Shown one piece after another: positions 1-11,639 of a stretch of 64,000 nt of DNA. The stretch spans positions 2,728,001-2,792,000 of the forward strand of contig OZ024846.1 of assembly GCA_964017145.1 (NCBI GenBank). The letters run 5' to 3'. The notes under the pieces are model-generated. The model saw nothing but the letters and a program-made list of their open reading frames with translations. It had not been told where the DNA came from and made no database searches. The stretch is from Agrocybe praecox (Eukaryota; Basidiomycota; Agaricomycetes; Agaricales; Agrocybaceae). Each line of letters begins with the position of its first letter. Position 1 is the stretch's first letter. Both the position numbers and the translations under genes were made by a program.

Positions 1-600
1 TGCGGTCCTTCGTCATCCATGCCTTCCGTCTCCTCGTCCTCGTTGACATCCATGATCCACGCCATTATTCCCTCCGCTCGTATTTACCCTTCTAATCTTC
101 CATCGTCGGCCCTCGGCCCCCTATGGATCTCGATCAGTCGTAATGAAACCCCGACGTCCTTCTTCCCTGCCGCTTCGTATCCTTGCTTGCCTTTCGTCAA
201 CACCAATATCGCCACCACTACGAACGCGAACAAGACCACTGAATACCATGAACGCCGGCTCTCCTGGTCCTCGTCTCCATACCCAACACACACATCCAAA
301 AAAAGCATCGCACCTCGTCTTCACTCCGTCGCTTCTCCTCATATGCGTCCCTCTGCGTGGAAGGCACCATCCAAGATGTTTTCCCCCTCAGGCCCTCGTC
401 CTGTTTTTTCTTCCCTTTCTCTCTCTACACTTTATGATGAGGGTCTTTTGGTACTCAGTGCGCAACCCTTCTCATTCATGGGACGCGATGCGAATACTAT
501 TAGGTACGTTCCCTTCGTTTTGTTCGTTTCATCTTGCCTTAACAGAGTACTTATATGCTTGCTGATTTGGGTAGCTTACCGTATGTTTTAGTGGCTACTT
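1..600 (+). pseudogene. R2-tail relic (decayed partner gene)
   Basis: This stretch is rich in short Ser/Pro/Thr/His-coding codons and has no sustained frame. It is similar to 18780-19300, 30000-30420 and 45200-45700, which share phrases such as ctcgtcaacaccactat and cttcttccctgccgctt. In those places it follows R2, so I read it as the tail of the same decayed multi-exon gene. The reading frames across it are low-complexity and not conserved in frame between copies, so none is called as a gene. It could also be purely repeat-derived. Confidence 0.35.
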
Positions 601-1480
601 TTCTCGTTTTGCTTTGCTTTGACAACGTTTCTCGACTGGGTCGTCGTCTACCCTCCTCAACCACTTCGACCCCCTTCACCACTCGCCTATTTCCATTTCC
701 CGTTCGTAGTTTTTGAACTATCACCCCAGTTATTAACCTACCTTTTACATCGACGATGTCCTCCGCAACAAACTCCTTAACGAACGGGAAAAAAACACAC
801 ACGTTACCTCTCTTACGCACAAGTCCGAGGCCGCCAACTCACACGACAACTCCAAGGAGAAGGACGTCCAAATTAAAGTCCACGCGGACGCGGATGCCGA
901 AGAGCGATACGCAGATGGAGGATAGGCAGATGGGTACGACGCGGATGTCGTACGTGCGGATAGGGACGATGAAGGCGAGTGTACGCCAGAGAACAGACAG
1001 ATCAATGGGCTGTTTAGTGCGGAAATTGGACTGGGTGAATTTTCTTCTTTCGTTCAATGTTTTTTTCGTTTCGTTCTTGGACGTTGGTGTTTTGGATGGG
1101 TTGGGTTAGAAGACGCTGAAGACGTCGGTGGCAGCTGCCCTCGGTGGTCCGTGGTGTTTAGAGAACCTCTCATCGTCAGCTCCAATGATGACGTCGTCCG
1201 CCTGTGTCGAGCTCGTTGCACACTTGGATTCTTCCCCTTCCTTCGTATGATTCGAGTGACCCATAATGCATAACCCACTAACTATCCTCCTGGTTTTCCC
1301 CAAAGGCCGCGTACACCAATAAATAGGCCTCGAAGGCATCCTCCCCGGCGATTAAAAGCTCAGCTCGTAGGCCTCACATTACCCTGGCTCATATGCCTCA
1401 TCGTCATATTTGCCCTACCCCCAGGAGACGCGTATAATTTCGTGATTAACGTCATTTCCTACCCCTCTGTGATCAACGCG
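600..1480 (+). pseudogene. R2 relic: decayed membrane-protein-like gene
   Basis: This is a copy of the R2 repeat. Near 750-1030 one frame reads LLNERE, then a basic stretch, then an acidic piece close to YDADVVRADRDDEG and TPENRQ, with one internal stop. The same acidic exon recurs, mostly open, near 29105, 39880, 43930, 53560, 53870, 54710 and 57780. Near 1110-1260 follows a piece reading PRWSVVFRE and SSNDDVV, again repeated elsewhere. Near 1380-1480 there is a hydrophobic piece, LICLIVIFALPP. Frames shift between pieces and stops intervene, so it is not functional as one gene. The hydrophobic segments suggest a membrane protein. The family is not recognised. Confidence 0.4.
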
Positions 1481-1862
1481 TCGGCCGCTCTCTTCACTTG
1501 CGTTAATGTGTAGCTCGTGTATCTCTAGTTCTACGTATACACACTACATATGATTCCGAAGGGCAACGCGTTGTGTCAAGTCTGTATAATCAATGCAAAA
1601 TCTTCACTGCAGTGTGTTACGGTGCCGCTCGGCATCATTATTTGTACTTAATTGATTCCAAAGATTACACAGCCACGTGTGCTCGGGTACTTACGCGATT
1701 ATTCGTTGGCAGCTTGGATTGAGTACCACAACCGTGTTCTCCTGACAGGGATGCCCGTCATTTCCCCTATTCAACGACGCTCTCTTATCTTTCTTCCACC
1801 GGGGCCTTTATACATTACGGATTCGCAGGACCCGATACCAATACCAAGCATTCACGGTAATG

Positions 1863-2560
1863 ACCTATGAACGTCACCTGGAGATCAACAGAGAAGAAGC
1901 TGACATGGCAAGATGGGCAGCAGCTGTTGCACATTTTTGGCAAGGAAGAGACAAAGAGGTTCAGGAAGGAAGTAGCGAAGTGAGTTGAACCCTTTGACGT
2001 TGCAGTAGCGGCCGCTGAGCGCGCGTTCATACCTGAGACTAACGAAGGGCGTACCATTCAAGTTGAAATTTCCAAAGAAACCGCTGGAAGAGATTTGGCA
2101 TTTTCTGACATCATGCGAAGAACCTCTACCAGGATTTAGATGTTAGTGAATTTTACCCTGTTTCTGTCCTTCCGTGGCTGACGTTGTGATAGAGAATTCT
2201 TCGCGAGCTGGAGCAGCATCCTGGACATTACCCTGAGCCGGCGGTACCGCACCCGCAGGCAGCGGACCAGCGTTCTATCGGGCGCTCGCGATCCGAATCT
2301 CCCCCAGCACACCCCTCCATCGCCGAAAGTCGCATTCAATAATTCTGATATAAAACCATACTCCAACGTAAACCTGGCCCGGAAATCGTCAATCAAACAT
2401 GGTCCTGATCCCCGAGAACAGCAACATGTGACGGAGTTGGCTCGTCAGGAAAGCGTACGACATCCACAACGTGAAACAGACTTAGCTCGGTCAAGCTCAG
2501 AGGTACGCAGCGATCTAGCTTAACCCGCAAACATCTATTGATCTCTCGATGTGATTTCAT
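1863..2560 (+). pseudogene. Unidentified coding-like relic
   Basis: Several short open stretches look like exon remains. One reads MTYERHLEIN followed by REEADMARWAAAVAHFWQG (1863-1980). A second reads AERAFIPETNEGRTIQVEIS (about 2010-2090). A third, NLYQDLD, appears to run across a GT-AG intron (about 2144-2195, with a GCTGACG branch-like site) into RILRELEQHP and a Pro/Ser/Arg-rich tail. Stops and frame changes between the pieces argue for a broken gene. I do not recognise the family. The base composition and lack of R1/R2 similarity make it distinct from its neighbours. Confidence 0.3.
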
Positions 2561-2569
2561 AGGTAGTTC

Positions 2570-3230
2570 ACGTCCTCGGAAGCTTCGAACTGCCTTGGAA
2601 CTCTTCTCTCCGAATCGACGATTTAAAATTCTCCCTAGAAGCCTCGAACCACCTTAGCACTCGTTTTTTCCATAATTTGGATCGAACATTTCCAAACGGA
2701 CAGGAAAATTTACGGTGGTGTCAACTCCACGCGTCGGCGTCATACAAGATTTGCGTGAACCTTTACTGCCGACGCATAGAATGGAAGGATAAGGCCTAAG
2801 GCCATGAGGGTGGGTGCGTCATTCATCCAAAGTTTTGCGATTGGTGCACTGTTATCGATTGGATGTCGATCGTATTCTGACTCGGACACGGACACAGACC
2901 AAAGATGGTCGGGAGGGAGACGGGTCGGCGCTTTTGATTGGCTGGGGTGTACTGTGGGCGAGGATGGATAGGTGCTTGGACTCGGCGCATCCAGATACAA
3001 AATGATAGCTAGATGGGTTGGCATGGTGTAGAGCGGGTGGATGAGGGGGTGGGATGATGCAGGGGCATACGCTCATTAGCTGGAGCATCCCGAACGGGTT
3101 CTTGAACGCGAAGTATGAAGCGAGTTGGTTCCCACCGTACGAGGATATCCCGCGTGGTGCGTTGTTATTGAATTCAGGGCATCAGTGGTGCGCACTCGAT
3201 AGAATTGGTGGGGTGGTAGTTTCAGAGAGC
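2570..3230 (+). repeat. Diverged copy of the duplication's right arm
   Basis: At 2570-2700 there is a diverged match to 7555-7650 and 27785-27870 (gaagcttcga, then atcgacgattt, then gaagcct). At 2875-2925 there is a match to 7775-7830 around actcggac and caaagatgg. A short open stretch near 3054-3200 reads ISWSIPNGF and NSGHQWCALDR and may be a coding relic, not identified. No intact gene is seen. Confidence 0.4.
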
Positions 3231-4262
3231 GGACCAGACCATGAACGACGCAGACACGCTCGTGCAATGGTTCCTCGATCCTCTTTTTGTGTTTTTGTTG
3301 GGCTGTTAGTGTGTCGTGACTCGAATGTAGACTACTACAAGCTCTTGTGATGTATAGAGAGCGCTAGTTAGGTTCGTCTAAACAGCAGTTGGTGCCGTGG
3401 ATCGTTCATCGAACATGTACTGCCCGCGCCCCTCACAAAAAGGTGATTGCTGCAGTGTCTTCTTTGGACCCGTTCTTGTTTCCTTGTCACGATTCACGCT
3501 CTCGTTTAAATATTCAATATTCATTACCAACTAACAATGTACGGAATTTTTCTATGTTTCTCGACCACCATATTTGCATTAATGCGGACAACTGACACAC
3601 TAAGCCAACCACCGCAAAACCACCGTCAGTTCTTTCTCTTTGCATCTCGGCGGATTTATCACCGTCACCCACCTGTACCTATTTTTCACTTTCTCATTAT
3701 CTTCGCCACCTTCTCGTCCCTCGATGTTTCTTCTTCTAACGTATCCTGTGTATAGGATCTTGAACTTCATCTTTATCTTGGTAAATCACATCCATGTATG
3801 AATGAAATCCAGTCGACGTGATTATTGATATCCAGCATCCGAACCAAACCTTGCTTGTTCTCGCCCTCGCCATGGAATTGCTAAATATTCTGCGTTATTG
3901 TTGTGTCACGCAAACTGATCGCGTGCTTGCTATTTTATCTTCGGATTCTTCTTGCGTGATCTAGTTTCGTATTAGACGTTTCAATCACAACCCGCTATTC
4001 CCTCTATGTCATCCGCGTATTATAATAATGGTTAATTATCTTCCAAGCAGTATACCAGATTCAAATTCATTTTACAGGATTATACATTGGAATAGTTTTA
4101 AATAATTGATATTGGTCGTTAAAGTGTTCAAGTTCAAATCATAAGATTAAATTAGCATAGCCAGCGCTCTAATTCAGCCGAAAGCAAACAAGCATGGGAG
4201 TAAATAATATCCTACTTGGTGTCAAGTCCTCCAAGTAAAATTGATCTTGGTGGATTTTACTG

Positions 4263-6804
4263 CTACCGCCGTCGTGTAAGGATGCCCGACGTGTTCCCGA
4301 GAGCAGCTACCCATATTTGAGCCTTGGAGAGCTGTTCCCCAAGTCGTGCAATCCGGATCCGTTTTTTGCACCCGGCAACGCGCTCAAGGTAATTATTCAG
4401 CTCTTGGCGCAGGAGTTTTGTGCGCTCCGGAAAGGTAGTGGATATGCGGGAGTTGAGCCGAGGTAGAAAGGTTTTAACAAGGCCTTCAAGTTTTTCAGAC
4501 CTTCCAGAGCGCGGAAGGAAGAAGATCAAATAACCTAAAAGTAAAAAAACAGTCTCCGTCTTGGTGTTGATATGGAAAGCCCGATTTGCACTCTGGTCAT
4601 CCGGTATCTTGAAGGTCCATATGTCCTCGTGAAATATCAGTTGGCGTAACACGTCACTCTCATCGGACTTGAAACGATGCCAGGGGTGAAGGTCTCGTGA
4701 GAGTTCGTTGAAAAAGTAGGTAGTAACTTTAGAGTATGCATTTTCTTTTGAATCGTAAGCCCCTAATTGATTTGATTCAGTTGGGTGCTGGATAAACTGT
4801 AAGAGATGTTGTCGATAGACATCTTTGTCTGTGCCAATTTTTTTCTGATTGATAACATTCAGCCAGAGCCTGTCTATCCCCTTTACAGGCATCACCCAGA
4901 GGGGGAAAGAAATATCCGACCGCGGAACAAGGGGCATCTGTCCCTGCGTAGCAAGCGTGATATAGAGATGCTCTTGAGGCCTCGCTCTCGTAATGGGAAA
5001 GTACATTTGCTAAGAAGAATCTGTTCAGTGCTTTTCCTTGTTGTTATTCAGTCAACGCCCATTCTAGCGTAGAATGAATTGATAAGTACCATGCGTCTGA
5101 GGAACGGTAACCAGATATTCAATATAAACCTCGGCACTGAATGAACAATGTCTTCTATAACTTCTTCAAGAACTCTGTCGATGGGGAAGGAAGAAGCCAC
5201 TTGCATTAATTCTGTAGAGCCCTGACAGAGAGGGAAGTTATTTTCAGAAAACTCTGTGACAGAAAGCGCTCGAAACTGAATAAGCCTGTAGTCTATGTCA
5301 ATGAATTTTAATTTATGAGCAGAGCTATGTATAAAGTAACACTTACCCAAAGTTAAATAGCGAAGAATATTTGACAAGTGCCTTGTTCGGTACTTATCTA
5401 TGTCAAGAAAATAATCCATGGATCTTATTGGGTCCAGTAGGAAGTCGTGCAACGAGGCATGCAGTATCCGGATCGTTTCTTGTTTCCTACGAAGTCGGTT
5501 TGTTGTCTGCGTGACCGAGACAATTGCCCCTAGATCACAGAATAGAAGAGCAAGTTCTCCTGGCCCAAGGGACATAAATTCTGACATGTCGAAATAGGAA
5601 TCCTTTTCACGGACCACGCCCAAAGCATAGATACTAAGTGCGTACAATACTCGCTCTGTGTCTTGTGCGGAGGAAAGTATCATTGTATACATGGCATCCA
5701 ATTCATTGAATGGCAAGTCGCCTTGCGCTGGTTGGAGGTTCAGTATGGAATTTAAGCGGCCATGAGGATGATGCCGTATTGATTGGACATAGCGCACAAC
5801 CGTTGCTGCGTAGATGAACTGCCCCGATGCTCTTTTGACGAGGGTCTCTACAGCATCAGCTGCAGGCCATGGAGTAGGGAGTACCTCCTTGAAAGGGTGA
5901 GTCGTCCTAATATTTTGAAAGCTATCTTGAAGAAATGTCCTAATGTCTTCGCTTGGTCTATAGGTGTCGTCCAAATATAGTCTGGTATATATGTTGTCTG
6001 TCAAATGGGATCGAAAGACGACACTGATGTCATGTTCTGGTCGACTAGCAATAAGAAAAAGCACAGGTAGACCGAATTCTTGAACTGCTTTGAACATGAT
6101 CCGTAGAATTTCTTGCTGGGTCTCTCTATCGAGACATTCGTCCAGACCGTCTATAACAATGACGCGATAGGATTCGGAAGGCCATGCAGTATCCGAGGAG
6201 TATACACCCCGAAGAGATAGGCTCACCAATCGAGTAAACTGGTGCTCCAAGCTCCGTGTCAGAATTAGGGGATCAGCGTCTATGACGGAAAGTATGTCGG
6301 CCTGAGCAGCCGGGATGGCATGGTAAATTTGATAAACCAAGCTTGCGACGAACGCCTTTCCGTGGTTGCGGCTGTCATCTGATCTGCCGAAGAAAAAACT
6401 CGCGAGGACGAGATCATCGATCAGGCATAATTCGGTTAAACTTTGCGCTATGGCCGATTTGCCTGCTCCTGCCGCTCCAGTAAGCCACATAATAAACCGT
6501 TCCTTCGTTTGGCTGTCAGAGCGTCGCACCCAGTTCATAATCTTCTTGAGTACCACAACACGCGTATTGGGGTGGCATTTTGGGGGATCAAAACGCTCTT
6601 CAGAGTTGTGGAATGCGGAATGTGCAACCGCATCCTTCAAGATATCGAATGAAGCTGAAATTCATTGTAAGTTGTCCATGATGCATGAGGCATGAACGTT
6701 GAACCTTTGTGGATATGTGACTGCCACGAACCTTTTCTCCCATTACCTGCAGCTTGGAACGCAAACGTCCCTCCGTTTACAACCACATTGCGCGCAGATA
6801 TCAT
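4263..6804 (-). pseudogene. NACHT NTPase (NLR-like) with broken 3' part
   Basis: This is the paralogue of the gene at 24439-27012. Exons deduced are 6804-6747, 6654-5347 and 5292-5090, with introns of 92 and 54 nt. The N-terminus has VVVNGGTF. Walker A GAAGAGKS is near residue 79, Walker B IVIDGLDEC near 185, and LIASRPEHD follows. Relative to the paralogue, three lesions hit the last part. A deletion of about 45 bp near 5063 removes the third intron's acceptor and the start of the last exon. A CAA has become a TAA stop at 5044-5046. An extra G in the run 4931-4934 shifts the frame. Without splicing at 5089 translation would stop at 5048, leaving the NACHT part plus most of the middle region. 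The remainder (4263-5006) is open but in another frame. It may still make a truncated protein; the full-length product is lost. Confidence 0.85.
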
Positions 6805-6946
6805 GACACGGAAATAATATTCCATCCTGACTATGTAACTAAGGCGACTTGGAGTCTTGAAGGGGAGGCGGCACCAGAGTGGTGGGTGACTAGTTGGATG
6901 ATAGGCAAATTGGGGGTAACGATCAGATTGGAAACTGAGGACCAAA

Positions 6947-6954
6947 TATATATA
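6947..6954 (-). promoter_or_regulatory. TATA-like box of the broken NACHT gene
   Basis: TATATATA on the minus strand lies about 143 bp before the chosen ATG (6804). The same site is found before the paralogue, at 27155-27162. Confidence 0.4.
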
Positions 6955-6999
6955 TGAAAAGTGGATATACATTATATCCGCAAATCATTAGAAGGTAAT

Positions 7000-8230
7000 C
7001 TATTCGTCAGATGGGACCATGCGCTTGGGATGTCATACGGCAGGAGCCGATCCTTGTTGCTCCGAGAAACCTGTTATAAATATAGATACATGGCATGTGT
7101 ATCGTTTAACCCAGTGTTTGTTGAAGGTATGTGGTAGGGCTTTCGGAAGAACCGCACTCAATGTTGGTGCCGATATACGCTTATTCAAAAAAATGCACAT
7201 TAAATAACGCATCTTGTGTTTATAGCAGAAATCGAGGCGTGTGATCCAGCAGTGATTGTTGTCTCGATCAGCCAATTATGATTGTTCTGATACCTTATTT
7301 TGATTAAAAAGCAAGGATAGGGTGATAGATGATGATATAGACAGATGCCATATCTGATGGTGCCGTTTGGTGGCCGTCTGCGGCAGAGTTGTGGCGGTGG
7401 AAAAACGGAGTTTCACATTTTGTGGCCCGAATTTGGCCCAAATCAAGCCCGAATCTAAACTTGCCAGCGCATCTATTTTTGCACCCAACAAATGTATCTT
7501 CAAACATATCTGTATGGCTACTCTGAACTCGCTCATAGAATAGGCCCTGACGCAATTCGTGTCCTCAGAAGCTTCGATCTGTCCTCTGACCCAGACTATT
7601 TCTTCTGGATCGACGATTTCGTTCCGAGAAGCCTCCAACTGTTTCGGTTTGGGACTCTTTTTTCTTCTGCAATCTGGCTCGAACCTCTTGGTGAATTCAA
7701 CGGAGGAAGAAGAGGAGATTGGATACGTATTCATCGATCGTGCTAAGGAAGGTGGAGGGTTAGGAGTTGGGTGTCGTTCAGACTCGGACTCGTACACGGA
7801 CAAAAGATGGATCAGGAGGTGGAGGGAGAAGAGTTGGCTAAGTTAGCTTGTAAATCATCCTGCCTTTTTGTCTCTCAACATGGTTGAATAGCCTGCTTCG
7901 ACTAGAGATGGATAAAAGTTTGAGACGAATCCCGTTAGAGGACAACGCTGGGAATTAATTGGCTCTAATCTGGTTGGACACTGCAGGCGCGGACACTGGT
8001 TCGTTTTTTTCCAGGCGTCGTCTTAATCGTATTTTCTCATTTCTTGCGTTCTACTCTTAGTGAACTACCTTGGCCTTCACGAGTACTTCTGTGGTTGTAA
8101 TGAGTTGTGAATCCGTAGATATTCCGATGCAATCCATTTGTGTCCCTGGAAGCCTTGAATATGAATCTTGGTCATCGTCAAATTATGAATGGAAAACCTG
8201 AACACCTCAAAGGTTTTTTTTTTTTTCAGT
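7000..8230. other. Conserved non-coding tract upstream of NACHT copy A
   Basis: No gene is supported here. The tract matches 27190-28330 in copy B with many small indels, and frames are not conserved. At 7555-7650 it holds the block also found, diverged, at 2570-2700. Confidence 0.5.
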
Positions 8231-8600
8231 GGTTTTCACTGTCACAACAATCCACCGGTCCTTCCTCGAGCATCTACCATCGATCATGTCCTCATCAAGG
8301 CATACACCAACTCATCCCCTAACCGATGCAATAATCTACTCAACAAAAGTCCAAGGCCGCGCATCCCGAACACGCCAGGGAGAAATTTGGACGTCCATGT
8401 CAGACACAATCGCGCCATATCACCGTCATCACGTTTTTTTCTCTGCGGGTGGTGTTATTACTTGGCTTGGTTTCATTTTCTCTATCTTCCTCGCTTCGTT
8501 TCTTTGTATTGATTGTATCAGGTACGTTCGCTCGTTTTGTCTCGTTTCATCTTCACTCAACGAAGTACTTATACGCTTGTGAATATAGGTCCTTCCTTCC
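8230..8600 (+). pseudogene. R3-type relic exon (partner gene family)
   Basis: This copy is shared with 28440-28760, 52930-53200 and 58300-58590. A basic stretch (LLNK, then HTPTHP) is followed by a hydrophobic one, FFSAGGVITWLGFIFSIFL. A plausible GT-AG intron of about 67 nt follows at 8521-8587 (GTACGTTC to AATATAG). It resembles the LLNE-type exon of R2 and may be a paralogous exon of the same membrane-protein family. No complete gene is present. Confidence 0.35.
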
Positions 8601-8619
8601 TTCCTTCCTGCGTAGTGGA

Positions 8620-9640
8620 AAAGGGTAGTACGTTTGGGATTGAACGAACAAGTCCCAACTAAACACGCAGTACATCCAAATCCATCGAGCACGACGCAGA
8701 CGGACATACGAACAAAAAAGAAACCAAGAAGATCCTACAATCCACTCAAACATCCTTCCCCACCACCTAAATAGTCACCTCCTCATGCCGTCTGCCTCAA
8801 CCTCACTAATCCAACTCAAACACTGCACACCACGTGGGTGCAATACGGCAGACTCCCATACACTTCCGCACCCTCGTTGGGCGTCAAAAGCGGAACGACG
8901 AAAAGGGCCTCACGCCATCCACAGAATCCCAAAAGAGATCAGCGCGTTAACCACAGAGAGGGGGTACGCGATGATGTTAATGACAAAATTATACGCGTCT
9001 CCGAGGGTAGGGAGAATATGACGATGAGGCATATGAGCGAGTATAGTGCGAGGCTTACGAGCGGGGCATTGAAACGTTGAAGAGTTAGTTGGGCCCAAAG
9101 AAGCGGGAGAAGTGGAGGATGCATCCGGGACCTAGTTCTTGTCTTACGCAGCCTTTGGAGAAAACCTGGAGGATAAGATATTTAGTCCGTTGGGGTCACT
9201 CGGATCATACTAGGGACCACCGAGGGTGCCTGTCACCGACGTCACCGACGTCTTCCATCCAAAACACCAAGGTCCAAGAACGAAATGAAAAACATTGAAC
9301 CAAAGAAGAAAACTCACCCAGTCCCAACCACCGATCTATCTCCTCTCCGGCGTACGCCCACCCTCGTCATCCCTGTCCGCACATACGACCTCCGCGTCGT
9401 ATTCGTCGGCGGAGCTATCTGGGTCGTACTCGTACACATCATCTGTAGCGTTTTTCTGTTTGGCGTAGTGCGCGGGTTTGGATTCGTGCGCGGGCGACGA
9501 GGGCGTGTGCGAGGGAAATTTCGTTCTTTAAAGAGTCTATTGGGGAGGTCATAGCTTGGTTGGTGGATAGGTTGAAGAGAGACAGTGTAGTTAAGTCTCT
9601 TCCTGGATTCCCCACCAGACATGCGAACGTCGGATTTGAA
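8620..9640 (-). pseudogene. R2 relic in reverse orientation
   Basis: The reverse complement aligns with about 28900-29660, for example gaacgaacaagtcc at 8642 against ggacttgttcgttc at 29627. On the minus strand it reads NLSTNQAMTSPIDSLKNE and then ALVARARIQTR, which is parallel to the plus-strand reading at 28980-29110. A hydrophobic LICLIVIFSLPSETRII piece is also present. Frames are broken. It is the one large R2 copy on the opposite strand. Confidence 0.5.
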
Positions 9641-9659
9641 GGAAGATTGAGCAGCAGCC

Positions 9660-9724
9660 TTTTCGATAAATTTAGAAAATGAAGCTCCGACAACGCCGAT
9701 TAAGCTCCGCTAGGAGCCGGCACA
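9660..9724 (+). repeat. R1 head, left part
   Basis: gataaatttagaaaatgaag, then ctccgacaacgccgat and ccgctaggagccggcac. This is the conserved start of the R1 repeat. Its continuation (ggggttggttttctggttc) is found only at 11649, after the TIR element, so the two halves have been split apart. Confidence 0.65.
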
Positions 9725-9779
9725 GATTGATGTCCGCTTGATGTTAGGAAGCCAAACAATGCAGCGATATTGTAATGTA

Positions 9780-11591
9780 TGGCAACAGGGACCCGCCAGC
9801 TTCGAAATTCAAGTTGTTTGGCTTAATGCCGAGTTCAGCTGAATTAATTTTGGATTTCATTTTTCTATTCGTGAATTTACAAATCAATTCCTTAAACTCA
9901 GAACACTTGAAGACTCTTTCAATTTTCCGAATCTCGCTCTTGAACCTCAAGGCCTCACGTTTGATCCCTACTGATATCGTAATCTCCCACATAATGATAT
10001 AATGCCTGTTTTCGGAAGTAAGCCACTGCTACGAGTCCATTTTCATTGTCTTTTAATTCATTGTGGGCCATATTTACAACATCTTCGTGATATCTGACAG
10101 ATTAAAAACCACGTGCAATATTTTTTCAACATCAAAACAATGTCGGGATATAGTCACATTAATCAAAACCGTCGAAACGGCGAAGTCCATTGTGGCTGTG
10201 ACATAAGTTCCGAAACGGGCAATATTATCTAATCTGGACGCAGGCGGCCCGGCGTCTAAGACGGGACATTTCTCAAAAGCACTGCAGGGGTCGAGCAGCA
10301 TAAAGACTCATCATCCTACGGAGGACTTGCAATATCCACGGTTTGCTAGATCCCATGCAAGGATAACACCATATGACATGCTTATACCTTCTTATTGCTT
10401 TCCTATAGTATAAACTACATGTTACACGTTCTTTTTTTCCGACACTGAATTATGCATGCAGCATTCATGGTTACTACCTAGCTCGCTATTGTGGTGTATA
10501 TGTAATGACTATAGATTGAACCGAGCAATCAATGGAGCCATCAACGTAAAAGATTAACTTGCACAGAAAATGAGATGAAAGATCACGGGAATGATCTAGT
10601 AAGTTATGAAAGTTGATTCTGCCAGGAATATATTGGGAATATATCTGAACAAGGTTTGGCGCCCAAGATGAGCGTCAAACACTTGAACAAGTTGATTGCA
10701 TCGTTTCAAAGATTTAAACGGGAATACATTTACCCGCCAGGATGTCAGGAAACAGCGAACCAGGCTGAACAAGGGTTCCTTCGCGTGAGTTGTTATTTCA
10801 AAATCTGTGAATTTCAATTTTCCGCCATGTTATAATGTACTATACATGAATAATATTTAGCAATGGTTGTTTTGAAATTTGAATAAAGGTTACATGTTTG
10901 AAATTCCGGGGCCAACAGGAGGTTGTCAATGATAGTGGCTCACATCAACTTTGTGCGATGCTGAGTTCTACGTTATGATAGCTGAAGCCTAAGAACAACA
11001 GAAAATTTTGTGGTTCCCGTCCTGTGCATTTAACGGTGAGCGACAATGACAAAAAAAATCGAAGCTTTACTTACAAGAAGTACTAATCCTTGGCCCTCAA
11101 TCCGTTTATATTTGAAGTTATGGGGGTGATTCGGACGTTCCGTGCAGCCTACAGGCTACATTGACTTGGGCACACATTCTTTAGCACAAGTACGAGTGAG
11201 GCAAGAAAAAAAATCCCTGTGGTTGCCTGATTTTTTCTGAATAGACTTGGTGTTGAATATATGGAAATCCGTAAGTGATACGAGGACAAGATGCTGAATC
11301 CTTTCAAAAAACATGGATCTCATGGTCCACTGGAGTCTGGCGTCCAAGTTCGGCACAAGACGGGCCATAGGGATGCGCAGGAGTTGAGTCATTTGAGTTC
11401 AATGCATAATGAATTGATGGAGGATGTGGGTATGGATGAGATTCGGGCGACGAAAATCGACGCAGGGTTCTGGGTTTAAGGAATTGATTTGTAAATTCAC
11501 GAATAGAAAAATGAAATTCAAAATTAATTCAGCCGAACTCGGCATTAAGCCAAACAACTTGAATTTCGAAGCTGGCGGGTCCCTGTTGCCA
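9780..11591. mobile_element. Non-autonomous DNA transposon with 125-bp inverted ends
   Basis: The ends 9780-9904 and 11467-11591 are inverted repeats of 125 bp with three mismatches, beginning TGGCAACAGGGACCCGCC. Each is flanked by TA (9778-9779, 11592-11593). The interior, about 1.56 kb, has no transposase-like frame, only short AT-rich frames. The TA duplication is compatible with the Tc1/mariner group, but the ends do not match the Tc1 element at 48168. It sits inside an R1 copy. The flanks each carry about 50-60 bp that is not part of R1, so an older nested insertion is possible. Confidence 0.8.
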
Positions 11592-11639
11592 TAGTAATGG
11601 ACAATGACAAATCACCGCCTAACGTACTGGTCACGAGTC

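Larger units (their letters stand above)
3225..8600. repeat. Segmental duplication, copy A
   Basis: This interval is collinear with about 23735-28770 in the same orientation. It starts around the shared phrase gaccagaccatgaacgacgc and gcagacacgctcgtgcaatg. It runs through the spacer, the NACHT gene at 4263-6804, its promoter, the non-coding tract 7000-8100 and the R3-type relic at 8230-8600. Divergence is uneven: 6430-6820 appears identical to 26638-27028 with a constant offset of 20208, whereas the outer parts have many substitutions and indels. Collinearity ends near 8600, where copy A runs into an R2 relic in reverse orientation. Confidence 0.8.

Noticed and set aside
143..565. Long overlapping frames at the left edge (up to 190 codons)
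   Set aside because: Low-complexity repeat (R2 tail); the frame is not conserved at 18780, 30000 or 45200.
7033..7275. An 80-codon minus-strand frame, also open in copy B (27240-27482), just upstream of the NACHT genes
   Set aside because: The two copies are nearly identical in DNA here, so an open frame is inherited and not evidence of selection. There is no intron, motif or TATA to support it.
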